A stretch of DNA of 64,000 nucleotides from Arthrobacter bambusae (GCF_030812595.1 NZ_JAUSSZ010000013.1:43669-107668), one strand, 5' to 3'; numbered from the stretch's first letter, positions 25,200 to 34,226 are shown. The notes: generated by a model from the sequence alone, not told the origin. Numbers and translations: made by a program.

Positions 25200-25727
25200 A
25201 TGCCTTTACGATCCGATTGGTCCGAGCGTTCGTGCAGCCTGGCGCGTGGGCTCGATATCCTCGGAGATCCATGGGGAAGCTTGGTGCTTCGGGAGGTCTT
25301 CTTCGGCAACGGCCGCTTCGATGCGATCAAGTCACGCCTGCACATCGCAGACAACGTCCTCAGCAAAAGGCTGGGTTGGCTGGTCGACTCCGGCCTCCTT
25401 GCCCAGCGGCCCTACTTCGACGGCGCCCGCACCCGCCAAGAGTACGTCCTCACCCCCAAAGGCGAAGACGCCTTGCCTGTCTTGAACGCGATCATCCTGT
25501 GGTCCGAGAAGCATCTCGATGCGCCAGCGGACAACGCCCATATGCGTGTGATCCACAACGATTGCGGACTTCCCACGGCTTCGGCTGATACATGCTCCCA
25601 CTGCGGGGCCCGGCTGACGGCGGCCAACACCAGCTGGCACAGCCTCACGCGATCGGAACACCCGTTGGCCTTGGCCACTGCTCCCGCCAGCCGTGACCTC
25701 CCGAACGAATCGGAGCCCTCCGAATGA
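25200..25727 (+). CDS. HxlR-family winged-helix regulator
   Basis: 175 residues from ATG 25200; no Shine-Dalgarno is evident and a promoter-like AT-rich stretch lies directly upstream, so the mRNA may be leaderless. The HxlR domain is clear: CSLARGLDILGDPWGSLVLREVFFG with the N-terminal cysteine used for redox or aldehyde sensing in relatives, then RLHIADNVLSKRLGWLVDSGLL and the wing RQEYVLTPKG. The C-terminal third (NDCGLPTASADTCSHCGARL) has a CxxC pair that may bind zinc. Overlap of 4 bases with the following MFS gene shows co-transcription, so it probably controls that transporter. Confidence 0.87.
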   Translation: MPLRSDWSERSCSLARGLDILGDPWGSLVLREVFFGNGRFDAIKSRLHIADNVLSKRLGWLVDSGLLAQRPYFDGARTRQEYVLTPKGEDALPVLNAIILWSEKHLDAPADNAHMRVIHNDCGLPTASADTCSHCGARLTAANTSWHSLTRSEHPLALATAPASRDLPNESEPSE

Positions 25728-27097
25728 CCGCACCCGACCCCACCAAGCTTTCCGCCGGCAGATCAACCGCCAAGGCCCCTCGGAAGCGGCGTCTTCACCC
25801 CGCCTGGATGGTGGCGGCCGTAGCGTTCCTGGCGCTTGTGGGCGCAGCCGGATTCCGGGCGGCGCCCGGCGTGCTGATGGTGCCGCTGCAACAGGAATTC
25901 GGCTGGTCCACAACGGTCCTGTCGCTGGCCGTCAGCATCAACCTGGTGCTGTTCGGTCTCACGGCGCCCTTCGCCGCGGCGCTTATGGAACGCTTCGGCA
26001 TCCGCACCGTCACGGCGATTGCGCTCTGCCTGATCGGCCTCGGCTCCGCACTGACCGTGTTCGTGAACGAGTCCTGGCAAATCCTGTTGACCTGGGGTGT
26101 GCTGATCGGACTCGGCACCGGCTCCATGGCCCTGGTTTTCGCGGCCACCATCGCCAACACGTGGTTCTCCAAGAGCCGAGGACTGGTGATCGGCATCCTG
26201 ACGGCGGGCAGCGCTGCCGGGCAGCTTGTGTTCCTGCCGTTCATCGCGGTTCTTGCGCAGAGCCCCGGCTGGCGCGGCGCCTCGCTGCCTATCGCAGCCG
26301 GAGCGCTTGCCGTGGTGCCGCTCGTGCTGCGTTGGCTCAAGAACTCACCCGCCGACGTCGGGGTCCAGCCCTACGGCGCTGAGGAATACAGTGCTGAGGA
26401 ACGCCGTGCCGAGGAAGTGCGGCCGACGACGGCGGAAGTCGCCAATACGCCCAACGCCGCCGTGCGTGCACTGCAGGTCCTCAAACGCGCCAGCAGAGTG
26501 CGCACCTTCTGGGCATTGGTTGCCGGTTTCGCGATCTGCGGCGCCACCACCAATGGCCTGATCGGTACCCACTTCATTCCGTCTGCGCACGATCACGGAA
26601 TGCCGGAAACCACCGCGGCAGGCTTGCTGGCCGTCGTCGGCATCTTCGACATCGTGGGCACTATCGCTTCGGGTTGGCTGACGGACCGCTTCAATCCCAA
26701 GGTGCTCCTGGCGGTGTACTACCAGTTCCGCGGGATCGGGCTGCTGGTGTTGCCCGTGCTGCTGAGCTCGACCGTTGAACCCAGCATGATCCTGTTCGTG
26801 GTGGTCTACGGCCTGGACTGGGTGGCCACCGTGCCCCCGACGGCAGCAATCTGCCGCAAGGTATTCGGGTCCGACGGCTCAGTGGTCTTCGGCTGGGTAT
26901 TCGCCGCCCATCAGCTCGGAGCCGCGGCTGCCGCGTTCCTCGCGGGCTACATCCGCGACGCTACGGGCCACTACACCTATGCATGGATCGGCGCGGCCGC
27001 GATGTGCACGGTTGCCGCAGTCATCAGCGCCACCATCCGCCAGGACAGCAGGAAGAAGGACGCGGGGAAGAAGGACCCCGTTCCGGTCACACCCTGA
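25724..27097 (+). CDS. MFS transporter, oxalate/formate-antiporter-like
   Basis: 457 residues from ATG 25724, overlapping the HxlR stop (ATGA). Twelve membrane segments with a long polar loop after TM6 (GAEEYSAEERRAEEVRPTT). The motif GLTAPFAAALMERFGIRTV between TM2 and TM3 and the segment MVPLQQEFGWSTTVLSLAVSIN match the monocarboxylate/oxalate-formate branch of the MFS. Substrate is unknown; from its partner regulator it may be induced by a reactive or aromatic compound. Confidence 0.85.
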   Translation: MTAPDPTKLSAGRSTAKAPRKRRLHPAWMVAAVAFLALVGAAGFRAAPGVLMVPLQQEFGWSTTVLSLAVSINLVLFGLTAPFAAALMERFGIRTVTAIALCLIGLGSALTVFVNESWQILLTWGVLIGLGTGSMALVFAATIANTWFSKSRGLVIGILTAGSAAGQLVFLPFIAVLAQSPGWRGASLPIAAGALAVVPLVLRWLKNSPADVGVQPYGAEEYSAEERRAEEVRPTTAEVANTPNAAVRALQVLKRASRVRTFWALVAGFAICGATTNGLIGTHFIPSAHDHGMPETTAAGLLAVVGIFDIVGTIASGWLTDRFNPKVLLAVYYQFRGIGLLVLPVLLSSTVEPSMILFVVVYGLDWVATVPPTAAICRKVFGSDGSVVFGWVFAAHQLGAAAAAFLAGYIRDATGHYTYAWIGAAAMCTVAAVISATIRQDSRKKDAGKKDPVPVTP

Positions 27098-27112
27098 TCC
27101 CCGCGCTGGAAA

Positions 27113-28297
27113 CTAGCGGAAAGCCGGGACGCCCGTGATGTGCTGGCCCAGGATCAGGGTGTGTACCTCGTCCGTCCCTTCGTACGTGCGCACGGATTCC
27201 AGGTTGTTGGCATGGCGCAATGGCGTGTAGTCCAGCGTGGTCCCGTTGCCACCAAGAACGGTCCGGGCGTCGCGGGCGACCTTGATTGCCTCGCGCACAT
27301 TGTTGAGCTTGCCCATCGAGATCTGTTCCGGGCGCAGTTTGCCGGCATCTTTGAGCCGTCCCAGGTGCAGTGCCAGCAACGTGCCCTTCTGGATTTCCAG
27401 GAGCATGTTTACAAGCTTCTCCTGGGTCAGCTGGTAGCCTGCCAAGGGTTTGCCGAACTGCATGCGGGATCCGGCATATTCGAGCGCGGCCTCGTAGGAG
27501 TCACGGGCCGCGCCCATGGCACCCCAAGCAATGCCGTAGCGCGCTTCGTTGAGGCAAGTGAACGGGCCACGGAGGCCCATCGCAGCCGGGAGGAGGGCCT
27601 CCGGACCCAGCCGGACGCCGTCGAACGCTACATCGCACTGGATGGAAGCGCGCATGGAGAGCTTCGCACCGATGGGTGTCGCGGTCACGCCAGGAGTGCC
27701 GGCTGGAACCAGGAAGCCCCGGATGCCGTCGTCGGTGTTGGCCCACACCACCATGACGTCCGCAATCGACGCCATCCCGATCCAGCGTTTTGAACCATCC
27801 AGTACCCAGCCGGCGTCATCGCCAGACCCGTCGCGGCGCGCGAAGCTGGACATCGACGATGGGTCCGATCCCGCGGTCGGCTCCGTCAGCGCGAAACAGC
27901 CGATGAGTTCGCCGGCGGCCATGCGGGGGAGCCATTGTTCCTTCTGGTCTTCGCTGCCCCACTTGTGGATCGCCGTCATGGCCAGCGAGCCCTGGACGGA
28001 CACGAAAGTGCGGATACCGGAATCGCCGGCCTCGAGCTCCATGGCGGCGAGGCCGTATTCGACGGCGGTGCGGCCCGGGCAGCCGTAGCCCTCCAGATGC
28101 ATGCCAAGGACGCCCAGTTCGCCGAGTTCAAACGGCAGTTCCCGCGGGAAGACAGCGTCCTCGTACCAGCGGGCGATGTTCGGCCGGATCCGCTGGTCCG
28201 TAAAATCGCGGACCTTCTCCCGAAGTTCCAGTTCTTCCGGACTCAAGAGGGAATCGAGGGCGAGGACATCGGAGGGATTCGTCGTTGAATGGCTCAT
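27113..28297 (-). CDS. gcdH: acyl-CoA dehydrogenase, glutaryl-CoA dehydrogenase type
   Basis: 394 residues from ATG 28297. Complete acyl-CoA dehydrogenase: CFALTEPTAGSDPSSM (FAD/substrate contact), GSKRWIGMASIADVMVVWA, and the catalytic glutamate in SVRTYEGTDEVHTLILG near the C-terminus. The Arg in SMRASIQCDVAF and the short N-terminus fit the glutaryl-CoA dehydrogenase branch, which makes crotonyl-CoA and CO2 during lysine and tryptophan breakdown. No other gene of that pathway adjoins it, so the assignment rests on sequence. Confidence 0.85.
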   Translation of the reverse strand: MSHSTTNPSDVLALDSLLSPEELELREKVRDFTDQRIRPNIARWYEDAVFPRELPFELGELGVLGMHLEGYGCPGRTAVEYGLAAMELEAGDSGIRTFVSVQGSLAMTAIHKWGSEDQKEQWLPRMAAGELIGCFALTEPTAGSDPSSMSSFARRDGSGDDAGWVLDGSKRWIGMASIADVMVVWANTDDGIRGFLVPAGTPGVTATPIGAKLSMRASIQCDVAFDGVRLGPEALLPAAMGLRGPFTCLNEARYGIAWGAMGAARDSYEAALEYAGSRMQFGKPLAGYQLTQEKLVNMLLEIQKGTLLALHLGRLKDAGKLRPEQISMGKLNNVREAIKVARDARTVLGGNGTTLDYTPLRHANNLESVRTYEGTDEVHTLILGQHITGVPAFR

Positions 28298-28388
28298 TCC
28301 AGCATCCTAAGGCCGGACATGTTCCCCGCAGCGGCCTGCGGGGAACCCCGACGCGGGCGGGGCACGTGAGCCGTGCCAGAATTGAGCC

Positions 28389-29873
28389 ATGGCCGCCGCT
28401 GATGTGAACGCAATAGGGCTGCAGCTTCAGGCAGCCAAGGGGATCGGGCGACGCCGGATCCTGGCGGGCCTGGTCCTGGCACTCCTGCTACCCTCCGCCA
28501 TCGAAGTCCTCGTCTCCGCGCTGGGATACCGGAACTTCGCGATGACCATGCTCTTCCAACTCGCCGCCTCGGCGGCAGTTGCCGCCATCGGGGGGTTGTG
28601 GCCAGCTGTCGTGTCCGCGGTCCTGGGCAGCATGCTCTTGAACTACTTCTCGGCCGATCCGGTGGGCTCCTTATCCATCGCGGATCCCTCCACGCTATTC
28701 ACCCTGGTCATCTTCCTTGCGGTGGCCTGCGGCGTGGCGCTCGCGGTCGGTTTAGCAACCCGGCGGGCCCAGGAGGCAGCGCATTCCGGCGCCGAGGCAA
28801 GAGCCTTGAGCGAATTGGCGCTTCGTATCCTGAGCTCGGACGGCAGCCTCGAGTCTTTCCTGGACAAGATCCGTGTCAACCTCGGCATGGACGCGGTGAC
28901 GCTGCTGTCCACGTTTGATTCGCCGGACGCCCCGGGCTCCGGCTGGCAGGTCCTTGCAAGCTCCGGTCTTCAGCCGCCGGTGACCCATGCGGCCGCCGAC
29001 CATGCCGCCGTCGTCGACCGCAATTACACGCTCCTGCTCCGGGGTGGCCCGCTTTCCGAACAGCACCGGCGCATGCTCGCCGCGTTCGGCGCCTTCGTGG
29101 TGGCGGTTCGGGAGCGCCAGCAGTTGGTCAAGAGCAGGCAGGACAACGCACGCTTGGCGGAGGGCAACAAAATGCGGACCTCCATCCTGCGCGCCGTCTC
29201 CCACGATCTCCGCACTCCTCTCGCGGGGATCAAGCTTGCCGTCAGCAGTCTGCGCCAGGAAGACGTGACTTTTGCCCCGGAAGACGAGCGCGAACTATTG
29301 GCCACCATCGAGGACTACGCGGACCGTTTGGACCACTTGGTGGATAACTTGCTGGACATGTCCCGTATCACCGCAGATGCCGTGAACCCGCTGCTGCGCG
29401 GGCTGGGCTGGCACCAGATCATGCCGGAGGCTTTGCGGGGCGTCCCGGGGGAGCGCATCCGCAACGAACTGCCGGCCAACCTTCCGTACATCGAGGCCGA
29501 CGCCGGGATGCTTGAACGCGTCGTGGCGAACCTCGTGGAGAACGCCGTGAAGTACGCGCCTGATTCCGATGTGGTGCTCGTGGCCCGGACCGGCGCCGGT
29601 ATTACGGTGGATGGCCGGCCCGCCAGCGAACTGCGGGTGGTTGATCATGGTTCGGGAATCGCACCCGCGGCAGTCCTGGAGCTTTTCCAGCCTTTCCAAC
29701 GGCTCGATGATTCCCCGTCCAGCCGGGACGGTCGCAGCGGAATCGGATTGGGACTTGCCGTCGCCAAGGGATTCACCGAAGCCATGGGCGGTAAGCTCAT
29801 GGCTGAGACGACGCCCGGGGGCGGGCTGACCATGGTGGTCACACTCCCTCTATGGACAGGAGGGCGGCCTTGA
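28389..29873 (+). CDS. kdpD: KdpD-like sensor histidine kinase lacking the KdpD N-terminal domain
   Basis: 494 residues from ATG 28389. The N-terminus goes straight into the four-segment DUF4118 membrane module (about 25-125, including GLWPAVVSAVLGSMLLNYF), followed by a GAF-like region, the phospho-acceptor His272 in RAVSHDLRTPLAG, and an ATPase with NLVENAVKYAPDS and DGRSGIGLGLAVAKGF. The roughly 400-residue KdpD/UspA sensor portion of normal KdpD is missing, though start and end are clean, so it is a short variant rather than a broken gene. It overlaps kdpE. kdpFABC is not adjacent on either side. Confidence 0.85.
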   Translation: MAAADVNAIGLQLQAAKGIGRRRILAGLVLALLLPSAIEVLVSALGYRNFAMTMLFQLAASAAVAAIGGLWPAVVSAVLGSMLLNYFSADPVGSLSIADPSTLFTLVIFLAVACGVALAVGLATRRAQEAAHSGAEARALSELALRILSSDGSLESFLDKIRVNLGMDAVTLLSTFDSPDAPGSGWQVLASSGLQPPVTHAAADHAAVVDRNYTLLLRGGPLSEQHRRMLAAFGAFVVAVRERQQLVKSRQDNARLAEGNKMRTSILRAVSHDLRTPLAGIKLAVSSLRQEDVTFAPEDERELLATIEDYADRLDHLVDNLLDMSRITADAVNPLLRGLGWHQIMPEALRGVPGERIRNELPANLPYIEADAGMLERVVANLVENAVKYAPDSDVVLVARTGAGITVDGRPASELRVVDHGSGIAPAAVLELFQPFQRLDDSPSSRDGRSGIGLGLAVAKGFTEAMGGKLMAETTPGGGLTMVVTLPLWTGGRP

Positions 29874-30544
29874 ACCTCGTGCTGATCGTGGAAGATGAGG
29901 CCCAGATCGCCCGGGCAATGCAAATCAACCTTCATGCCCACGGCTACCACGCCATCAGCGTCGGCAATGGCAAAGACGCCCTGAAGGCTGCGGCCCAACA
30001 ACCCGTGGACATTGTGGTGCTCGACCTTGGGCTGCCGGACATGGATGGCGTGGACGTGATCAAGGGAATCCGTGGCTGGAGCACCATGCCCATTATCGTG
30101 TTGTCCGCCCGGCACGGTTCGGAAGACAAAGTAGAGGCTCTCGACGCCGGAGCCGACGACTACGTGACAAAACCGTTCGGCCTTGACGAACTCCTCGCCA
30201 GGCTCCGTGCCGCCTCGCGGCGGGCCGCGCCCCGGCATGAAGTGCCGACGCTCCAGACCGCCGACTTCCTGGTTGACCTGGCCGGCAAGAAGATCACCAA
30301 AGACGGCGCAGAGGTGCGGTTGACGCCCACGGAATGGAACATCCTGGAGTTGCTGGTGCGCAACGCCGGACGGCTGGTCAGCCAGCAGCAGATCCTGACC
30401 CAGGTCTGGGGGCAGGCCTACGCCAAGGAGACCCAGTACTTGCGTGTCTACATCGCCCAGCTCCGGCGCAAGCTCGAACGCGACCCCGCACAGCCGCGCC
30501 ACCTCCACACCGAGGCCGGTATGGGATATCGCTTCGATCCGTAG
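29870..30544 (+). CDS. kdpE: KdpE-like response regulator
   Basis: 224 residues from TTG 29870, chosen because AGGAGG lies 7 bases before it inside the end of kdpD; ATG 29852 would put that site within the gene. The receiver domain has acidic pair Glu8/Asp9, phospho-acceptor Asp52 in DIVVLDLGLPDMDG and Lys in DDYVTKPFG. The OmpR-type wing follows (LTPTEWNILELLVRNAGRLVS, TQYLRVYIAQLRRKLE). It is the partner of the short KdpD. In the usual system it activates the high-affinity potassium pump genes, which must lie elsewhere or be replaced by other targets. Confidence 0.92.
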   Translation: MNLVLIVEDEAQIARAMQINLHAHGYHAISVGNGKDALKAAAQQPVDIVVLDLGLPDMDGVDVIKGIRGWSTMPIIVLSARHGSEDKVEALDAGADDYVTKPFGLDELLARLRAASRRAAPRHEVPTLQTADFLVDLAGKKITKDGAEVRLTPTEWNILELLVRNAGRLVSQQQILTQVWGQAYAKETQYLRVYIAQLRRKLERDPAQPRHLHTEAGMGYRFDP

Positions 30545-30565
30545 CTGCTTACGTAGACTGTAGTC

Positions 30566-31228
30566 ATGGATACCGCATCGTTGCTTGCTGTTTGCCGGGT
30601 ACACGAGCTCCTGCCCGATCCCGAAGGGTCGGTCGGAGTGACGGCCATTGACAAGCGGCCCGTTGACGGGCCGGTGAAGGTACACAAGCTGGGAATCCAC
30701 GGCGACATCCAAGCGAGCCGGATCCACCACGGCGGCGAGGACCAGGCGCTCTATGCCTACTCCCAGTCGGACGCCGATTACTGGGCAGATGAACTGCAAA
30801 GAGACATGCCCGCCGGAATCTTCGGGGAGAACCTCCGAGTTGCCGGGATCGAGACCAGCGGTGCCGTGATCGGCGAACGGTGGAAGATCGGTTTGGAGGT
30901 CGAGGTGGAGGTCACCTCCCCGCGTGTGCCGTGCGCAACTTTCCAGCGCCGCATGAATGAACCGCAGTGGGTCAAGCGCTTCACAGATGCAGGGCGGGTC
31001 GGCACCTACCTGCGCGTGGTGAAGACCGGGTCCATTTCGGCAGGCGACTACATCCACAAACTATTTGTGCCGAAACACGGCATCACGGTGGGGCAGTGGT
31101 TCAGCAACCCCAACCTCGATGACATGCAGTTGCTTCTCGACGCCGAGGCGGACGGAGAAATTCTCCTGCAGTCCGACTACCACGACAGCTTCGAAAAGCT
31201 CATGCGCCGTAACGGGGTGGACGCCTGA
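30566..31228 (+). CDS. MOSC domain protein (YiiM type)
   Basis: 220 residues from ATG 30566. The MOSC domain has HKLGIHGDIQASRIHHGGEDQALYAYSQ, FGENLRVAGIETSGAVIGERW and the conserved cysteine in EVTSPRVPCATFQRRM, which receives sulfur or coordinates molybdenum in relatives. YiiM-like MOSC proteins reduce N-hydroxylated compounds using the molybdenum cofactor. It begins 21 bases after kdpE and could be read through from it. Confidence 0.87.
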   Translation: MDTASLLAVCRVHELLPDPEGSVGVTAIDKRPVDGPVKVHKLGIHGDIQASRIHHGGEDQALYAYSQSDADYWADELQRDMPAGIFGENLRVAGIETSGAVIGERWKIGLEVEVEVTSPRVPCATFQRRMNEPQWVKRFTDAGRVGTYLRVVKTGSISAGDYIHKLFVPKHGITVGQWFSNPNLDDMQLLLDAEADGEILLQSDYHDSFEKLMRRNGVDA

Positions 31229-31264
31229 AACCGGGCTTTGTGCGCAAGCTCACCGCCGCCGTCG

Positions 31265-31609
31265 GCCGTTAAGTCGCTATGGGGCCCATCCGTGCCCTAC
31301 ACTGGATGTATCCCCCACTCCGGAAATCCCTTTTTCCTGCCCAATTCTTGAGGCAGGACTGGTCAGTGTTGGGGCCCGCAAAATGTGTGCGGGCAGTTTC
31401 ATAGGGAGAGCCGGGCGAAGAAAACGCTGTACAGACTGCTGAGATAGCAGCCAAGAGATGCAGCGGGAAGTCCTGCCATGGGATTGCGACAGCGCCGGAC
31501 TTCTTGCGAGCACCAGAACCACCTGGTTCTTCTGCCCGCAACGTGTACTGCGGCCAAGCCCAACCGGGCCGCGCCGACTGGCCCCCTATGGATGAGGAAA
31601 CTTTCCCCT
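31265..31609 (+). promoter_or_regulatory. long structured 5' leader of the helicase gene
   Basis: About 345 bases without a gene precede deaD. Four small stems stand out: 31336-31341/31352-31357, gcccgca/tgcgggc at 31374-31394, ctgct/agcag at 31436-31450, and agaacca/tggttct at 31515-31530. The sequence is less coding-like than its surroundings. Cold-shock DEAD-box helicases are often controlled through long leaders; I infer the same here. The TSS is not known. Confidence 0.45.
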
Positions 31610-33709
31610 ATGCCCGAAAACCTGAACGACCCGTTCGCCGCCGAGTCTGCCGAAGCCGCAGAGACCGCCGCCGAGACCGCCAAGACCGCACCCGCCGCTG
31701 AGTTCATCGAGGCTGCAGCGCCTGCAGAGGCTCCGGCCCCGGTTGAGGCTCCCGCCGAGGCTGCAGCACCCGCCGAAGACGATGAAGAGGGCATCCGCTT
31801 CGTAGACCTCGGAATCGACCCCCGCGTCCTGGCCGCGCTGCAGGACGTCGGCTATGAGAAGCCGTCTCCGATCCAGGCAGCAACCATTCCGCTGCTGCTC
31901 GAAGGCCGCGACGTCGTGGGCCTTGCCCAGACCGGCACCGGTAAGACTGCAGCATTCGCAGTACCGGCACTGTCCCGCCTGGCCGAACTCCACGACCTCA
32001 ATGGCCCGTCCCGCAAGACCCAGGCCCTGGTCCTCGCTCCGACCCGCGAGCTTGCGCTCCAGGTTGCCGAGGCCTTCACCTCGTACGCCAAGCACATTGA
32101 TGACTTCACGGTTCTCCCCGTCTACGGTGGCTCCGCCTATGGCCCGCAGCTTGCCGGCCTGCGCCGCGGTGCACAGGTTGTTGTCGGTACTCCTGGCCGC
32201 GTCATCGACCACATTGCCAAGGGTTCCCTGGACCTGTCCGAGCTGCAGTACCTCGTCCTGGACGAAGCCGACGAGATGCTCCGCATGGGCTTCGCCGAAG
32301 ACGTTGAGCAGATCTTCCAGCAGACGCCGGAAGACCGGCAGGTTGCGCTGTTCTCTGCCACCATGCCGGGCCAGATCCGCCGCATGTCCAAGCAATACCT
32401 GAACAACCCGGCTGAGATCTCGGTCAAGTCCAAGACCACCACTGGCGCCAACACGCGCCAGCGATTCCTCCAGGTCATGGGCCCGCACAAGCTCGATGCG
32501 CTGACCCGCATCCTCGAGGTGGAAGAGTTCGACGGCGTCATCGCCTTCGTTCGCACCAAGATGGCCACCGAGGACCTTGCTGACAAGCTGAAGTCCCGCG
32601 GCTTCCAGGCTGCCGCCATCAACGGCGACATCCCGCAGCAGCAGCGCGAACGAACTGTCGACGCGCTGAAGGAAGGCCGCATCGACATCCTGGTTGCCAC
32701 CGACGTCGCGGCCCGTGGCCTTGACGTTGAGCGCATCAGCCACGTGGTCAACTACGACATTCCGCACGACACCGAGTCCTACGTTCACCGCATCGGCCGT
32801 ACCGGCCGTGCAGGCCGTAGCGGCGACGCCATCCTGTTCATCACTCCGCGGGAGAAGTACCTGCTGCGTTCGATCGAGAAGGCCACCCGCCAGCCGGTTG
32901 AGCAGATGCACTTGCCCACGGCCGAGACGGTCAACACATTGCGCCTGGGCAAATTTGCGGACAAGATCACGGAGACCCTCGAGTCCGAGGACGTTGCAGC
33001 GTTCCGTGACTTGATCGCTTCCTACGAAGAGGAGCACAACGTTCCGGCTTCGGAGATCGCCGCTGCGCTGGCTGTCATGGCACAGGGCGGCCAGCCGCTC
33101 CTGGTCAAGGAACTGCCGGCTGCACCGGAATTCCAGAAGCGCGAGCGCTCCAAGGATGGCTTCGGTTCCCGTGGCCCGACCCGCGCCCTGACCGAGGGCA
33201 ACGCCACCTACCGGATCGCCGTCGGACGCCGCCAGCGCGTCATGCCCGGTTCGATCGTTGGCGCCATTGCTAATGAAGGCGGCATCTCCTCGGCACAGAT
33301 CGGCGGCATCGACATCCGCTCGGACCACTCCCTCGTGGAGCTTCCGGCGGACTTGAGCCCCGAGCAACTGCGTGCACTGTCCCGCACCCGGATCGGCGGC
33401 GAGCTGATCCACCTCGAGCTGGACAACGGCCGCAAGCCGGCCTCTGAGCGTGGCGGTTACTCCGGTGGCAGCCGCGGCGGAAACTTCAAGGGCCATGGTG
33501 GCTTCAAGAAGGAGTTCCGTAAGTCCGAGGGCGACCGCGGCGGCTACGCCGGTGGCGAGCGTTCCTCCGCTGACCGCGGCGGCCGTTCCTACAGCGAGCG
33601 CAGCAGCGCGGGCGCCGGGTCCGGCAGCTACGGCGACCGCGGCGCACGCAAGCCGCGCACTGGCGGCGACTCGGGCAACCGCGACTTCAACCGCAAGGGT
33701 AAGTGGTAA
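31610..33709 (+). CDS. deaD: DEAD-box ATP-dependent RNA helicase
   Basis: 699 residues from ATG 31610 with GAGGAAA upstream. After an Ala/Glu/Pro-rich N-terminal tail of about 55 residues come the Q motif KPSPIQ, AQTGTGKT, PTRELALQ, TPGRVIDH, DEAD, SAT, and in the second RecA domain RGLDVERISHVVNYDIP and HRIGRTGRAGRSG. A DbpA/CsdA-type RNA-binding domain follows (YRIAVGRRQRVMPGSIVGAI, IDIRSDHSLVELP), then a Gly/Arg/Ser-rich tail. It unwinds structured RNA in ribosome assembly and mRNA decay, mainly in the cold. A terminator follows. Confidence 0.95.
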   Translation: MPENLNDPFAAESAEAAETAAETAKTAPAAEFIEAAAPAEAPAPVEAPAEAAAPAEDDEEGIRFVDLGIDPRVLAALQDVGYEKPSPIQAATIPLLLEGRDVVGLAQTGTGKTAAFAVPALSRLAELHDLNGPSRKTQALVLAPTRELALQVAEAFTSYAKHIDDFTVLPVYGGSAYGPQLAGLRRGAQVVVGTPGRVIDHIAKGSLDLSELQYLVLDEADEMLRMGFAEDVEQIFQQTPEDRQVALFSATMPGQIRRMSKQYLNNPAEISVKSKTTTGANTRQRFLQVMGPHKLDALTRILEVEEFDGVIAFVRTKMATEDLADKLKSRGFQAAAINGDIPQQQRERTVDALKEGRIDILVATDVAARGLDVERISHVVNYDIPHDTESYVHRIGRTGRAGRSGDAILFITPREKYLLRSIEKATRQPVEQMHLPTAETVNTLRLGKFADKITETLESEDVAAFRDLIASYEEEHNVPASEIAAALAVMAQGGQPLLVKELPAAPEFQKRERSKDGFGSRGPTRALTEGNATYRIAVGRRQRVMPGSIVGAIANEGGISSAQIGGIDIRSDHSLVELPADLSPEQLRALSRTRIGGELIHLELDNGRKPASERGGYSGGSRGGNFKGHGGFKKEFRKSEGDRGGYAGGERSSADRGGRSYSERSSAGAGSGSYGDRGARKPRTGGDSGNRDFNRKGKW

Positions 33710-33735
33710 GCAGGACTAGTTCCTGGGTTTCTGGA

Positions 33736-33770
33736 CAGAGGCCGGCTTTCGAGCCGGTCTCTGCCTGTTT
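33736..33770 (+). terminator. deaD terminator
   Basis: Stem cagaggccggct/agccggtctctg (33736-33747 with 33752-33763), TTCG tetraloop, then cctgttt, starting 27 bases after the deaD stop. Confidence 0.85.
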
Positions 33771-33772
33771 AA

Positions 33773-34024
33773 CCGTGGTTCAGGTTTAACCTGGGCTTCG
33801 ACAAGGCTGGGCAGGAGACTGCTGCTAGGCCCTCGAAGACCCCGCAGGAGGCCGCTGAAGTCCCGGCGGGGGAGTCGGTCCAAAGTGCCGGGCCGGACCC
33901 GTCAGCGGAAGCAGGGGCCCGCGTGGTTGCCGGCACCGCAATGCCCGACGCCGGTGCTGACGCCGACGGGCACGGCAGTTCGCCGAAGTGGTGGTGGAGG
34001 CCGATGACACGCTTCGTGGGCTAG
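33773..34024 (+). pseudogene. orphan open frame, possible C-terminal gene remnant
   Basis: A frame open for 83 codons runs from just after a TAA (33770-33772) to TAG at 34022-34024 but has no usual start at its beginning. Its wording is coding-like: GFDKAGQETAARPSKTPQEA, then VPAGESVQSAGPDPSAEAGA, ending GHGSSPKWWWRPMTRFVG. A low-complexity Ala/Pro/Glu linker ending in an aromatic-basic tail suggests the C-terminal end of a lost or truncated gene. No ribosome site or family match is evident, so it may also be chance. The rest of 33710-34143 holds only the deaD terminator and the tRNA promoter. Confidence 0.35.
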
Positions 34025-34103
34025 TTTCAGCCTCGTTCTGGATCAAGGATGCGGCGCAGGTGCAAATTATGTCGACGCCGTTTTTCCCTGTTTCGCAGCC
34101 GAT

Positions 34104-34132
34104 TTGTGGCCTGAGAAATCCTCCGGTAGAGT
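34104..34132 (+). promoter_or_regulatory. promoter of tRNA-Thr
   Basis: TTGTGG (34104-34109), a 17-base spacer and TAGAGT (34127-34132) stand 11 bases before the tRNA 5' end, matching primary sigma-factor spacing. Confidence 0.5.
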
Positions 34133-34143
34133 ATTTACTCGTT

Positions 34144-34215
34144 GCCCCCCTAGCTCAGTGGTAGAGCGCGTTCTTGGTAAGAACGAGGTCACCGGATCGA
34201 TTCCGGTGGGGGGCT
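34144..34215 (+). tRNA. tRNA-Thr (GGT)
   Basis: 72 bases. Acceptor GCCCCCC pairs with GGGGGGC (34208-34214), discriminator T. Anticodon stem cgttc/gaacg around ttggtaa gives anticodon GGT. D arm AGCTCAGTGGTAGAGC and T arm CCGGATCGATTCCGG are normal. CCA is not encoded. Confidence 0.95.
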
Positions 34216-34226
34216 CTGAATGAGGG

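Noticed and set aside
30566..31228. MOSC gene as part of the KdpDE operon system
   Set aside because: It follows by 21 bases but MOSC/YiiM proteins have no known potassium role; likely only read-through.
33825..34046. Minus-strand open frame opposite the remnant at 33773
   Set aside because: Composition is a mirror of the plus-strand frame with no ribosome site; typical high-GC shadow.
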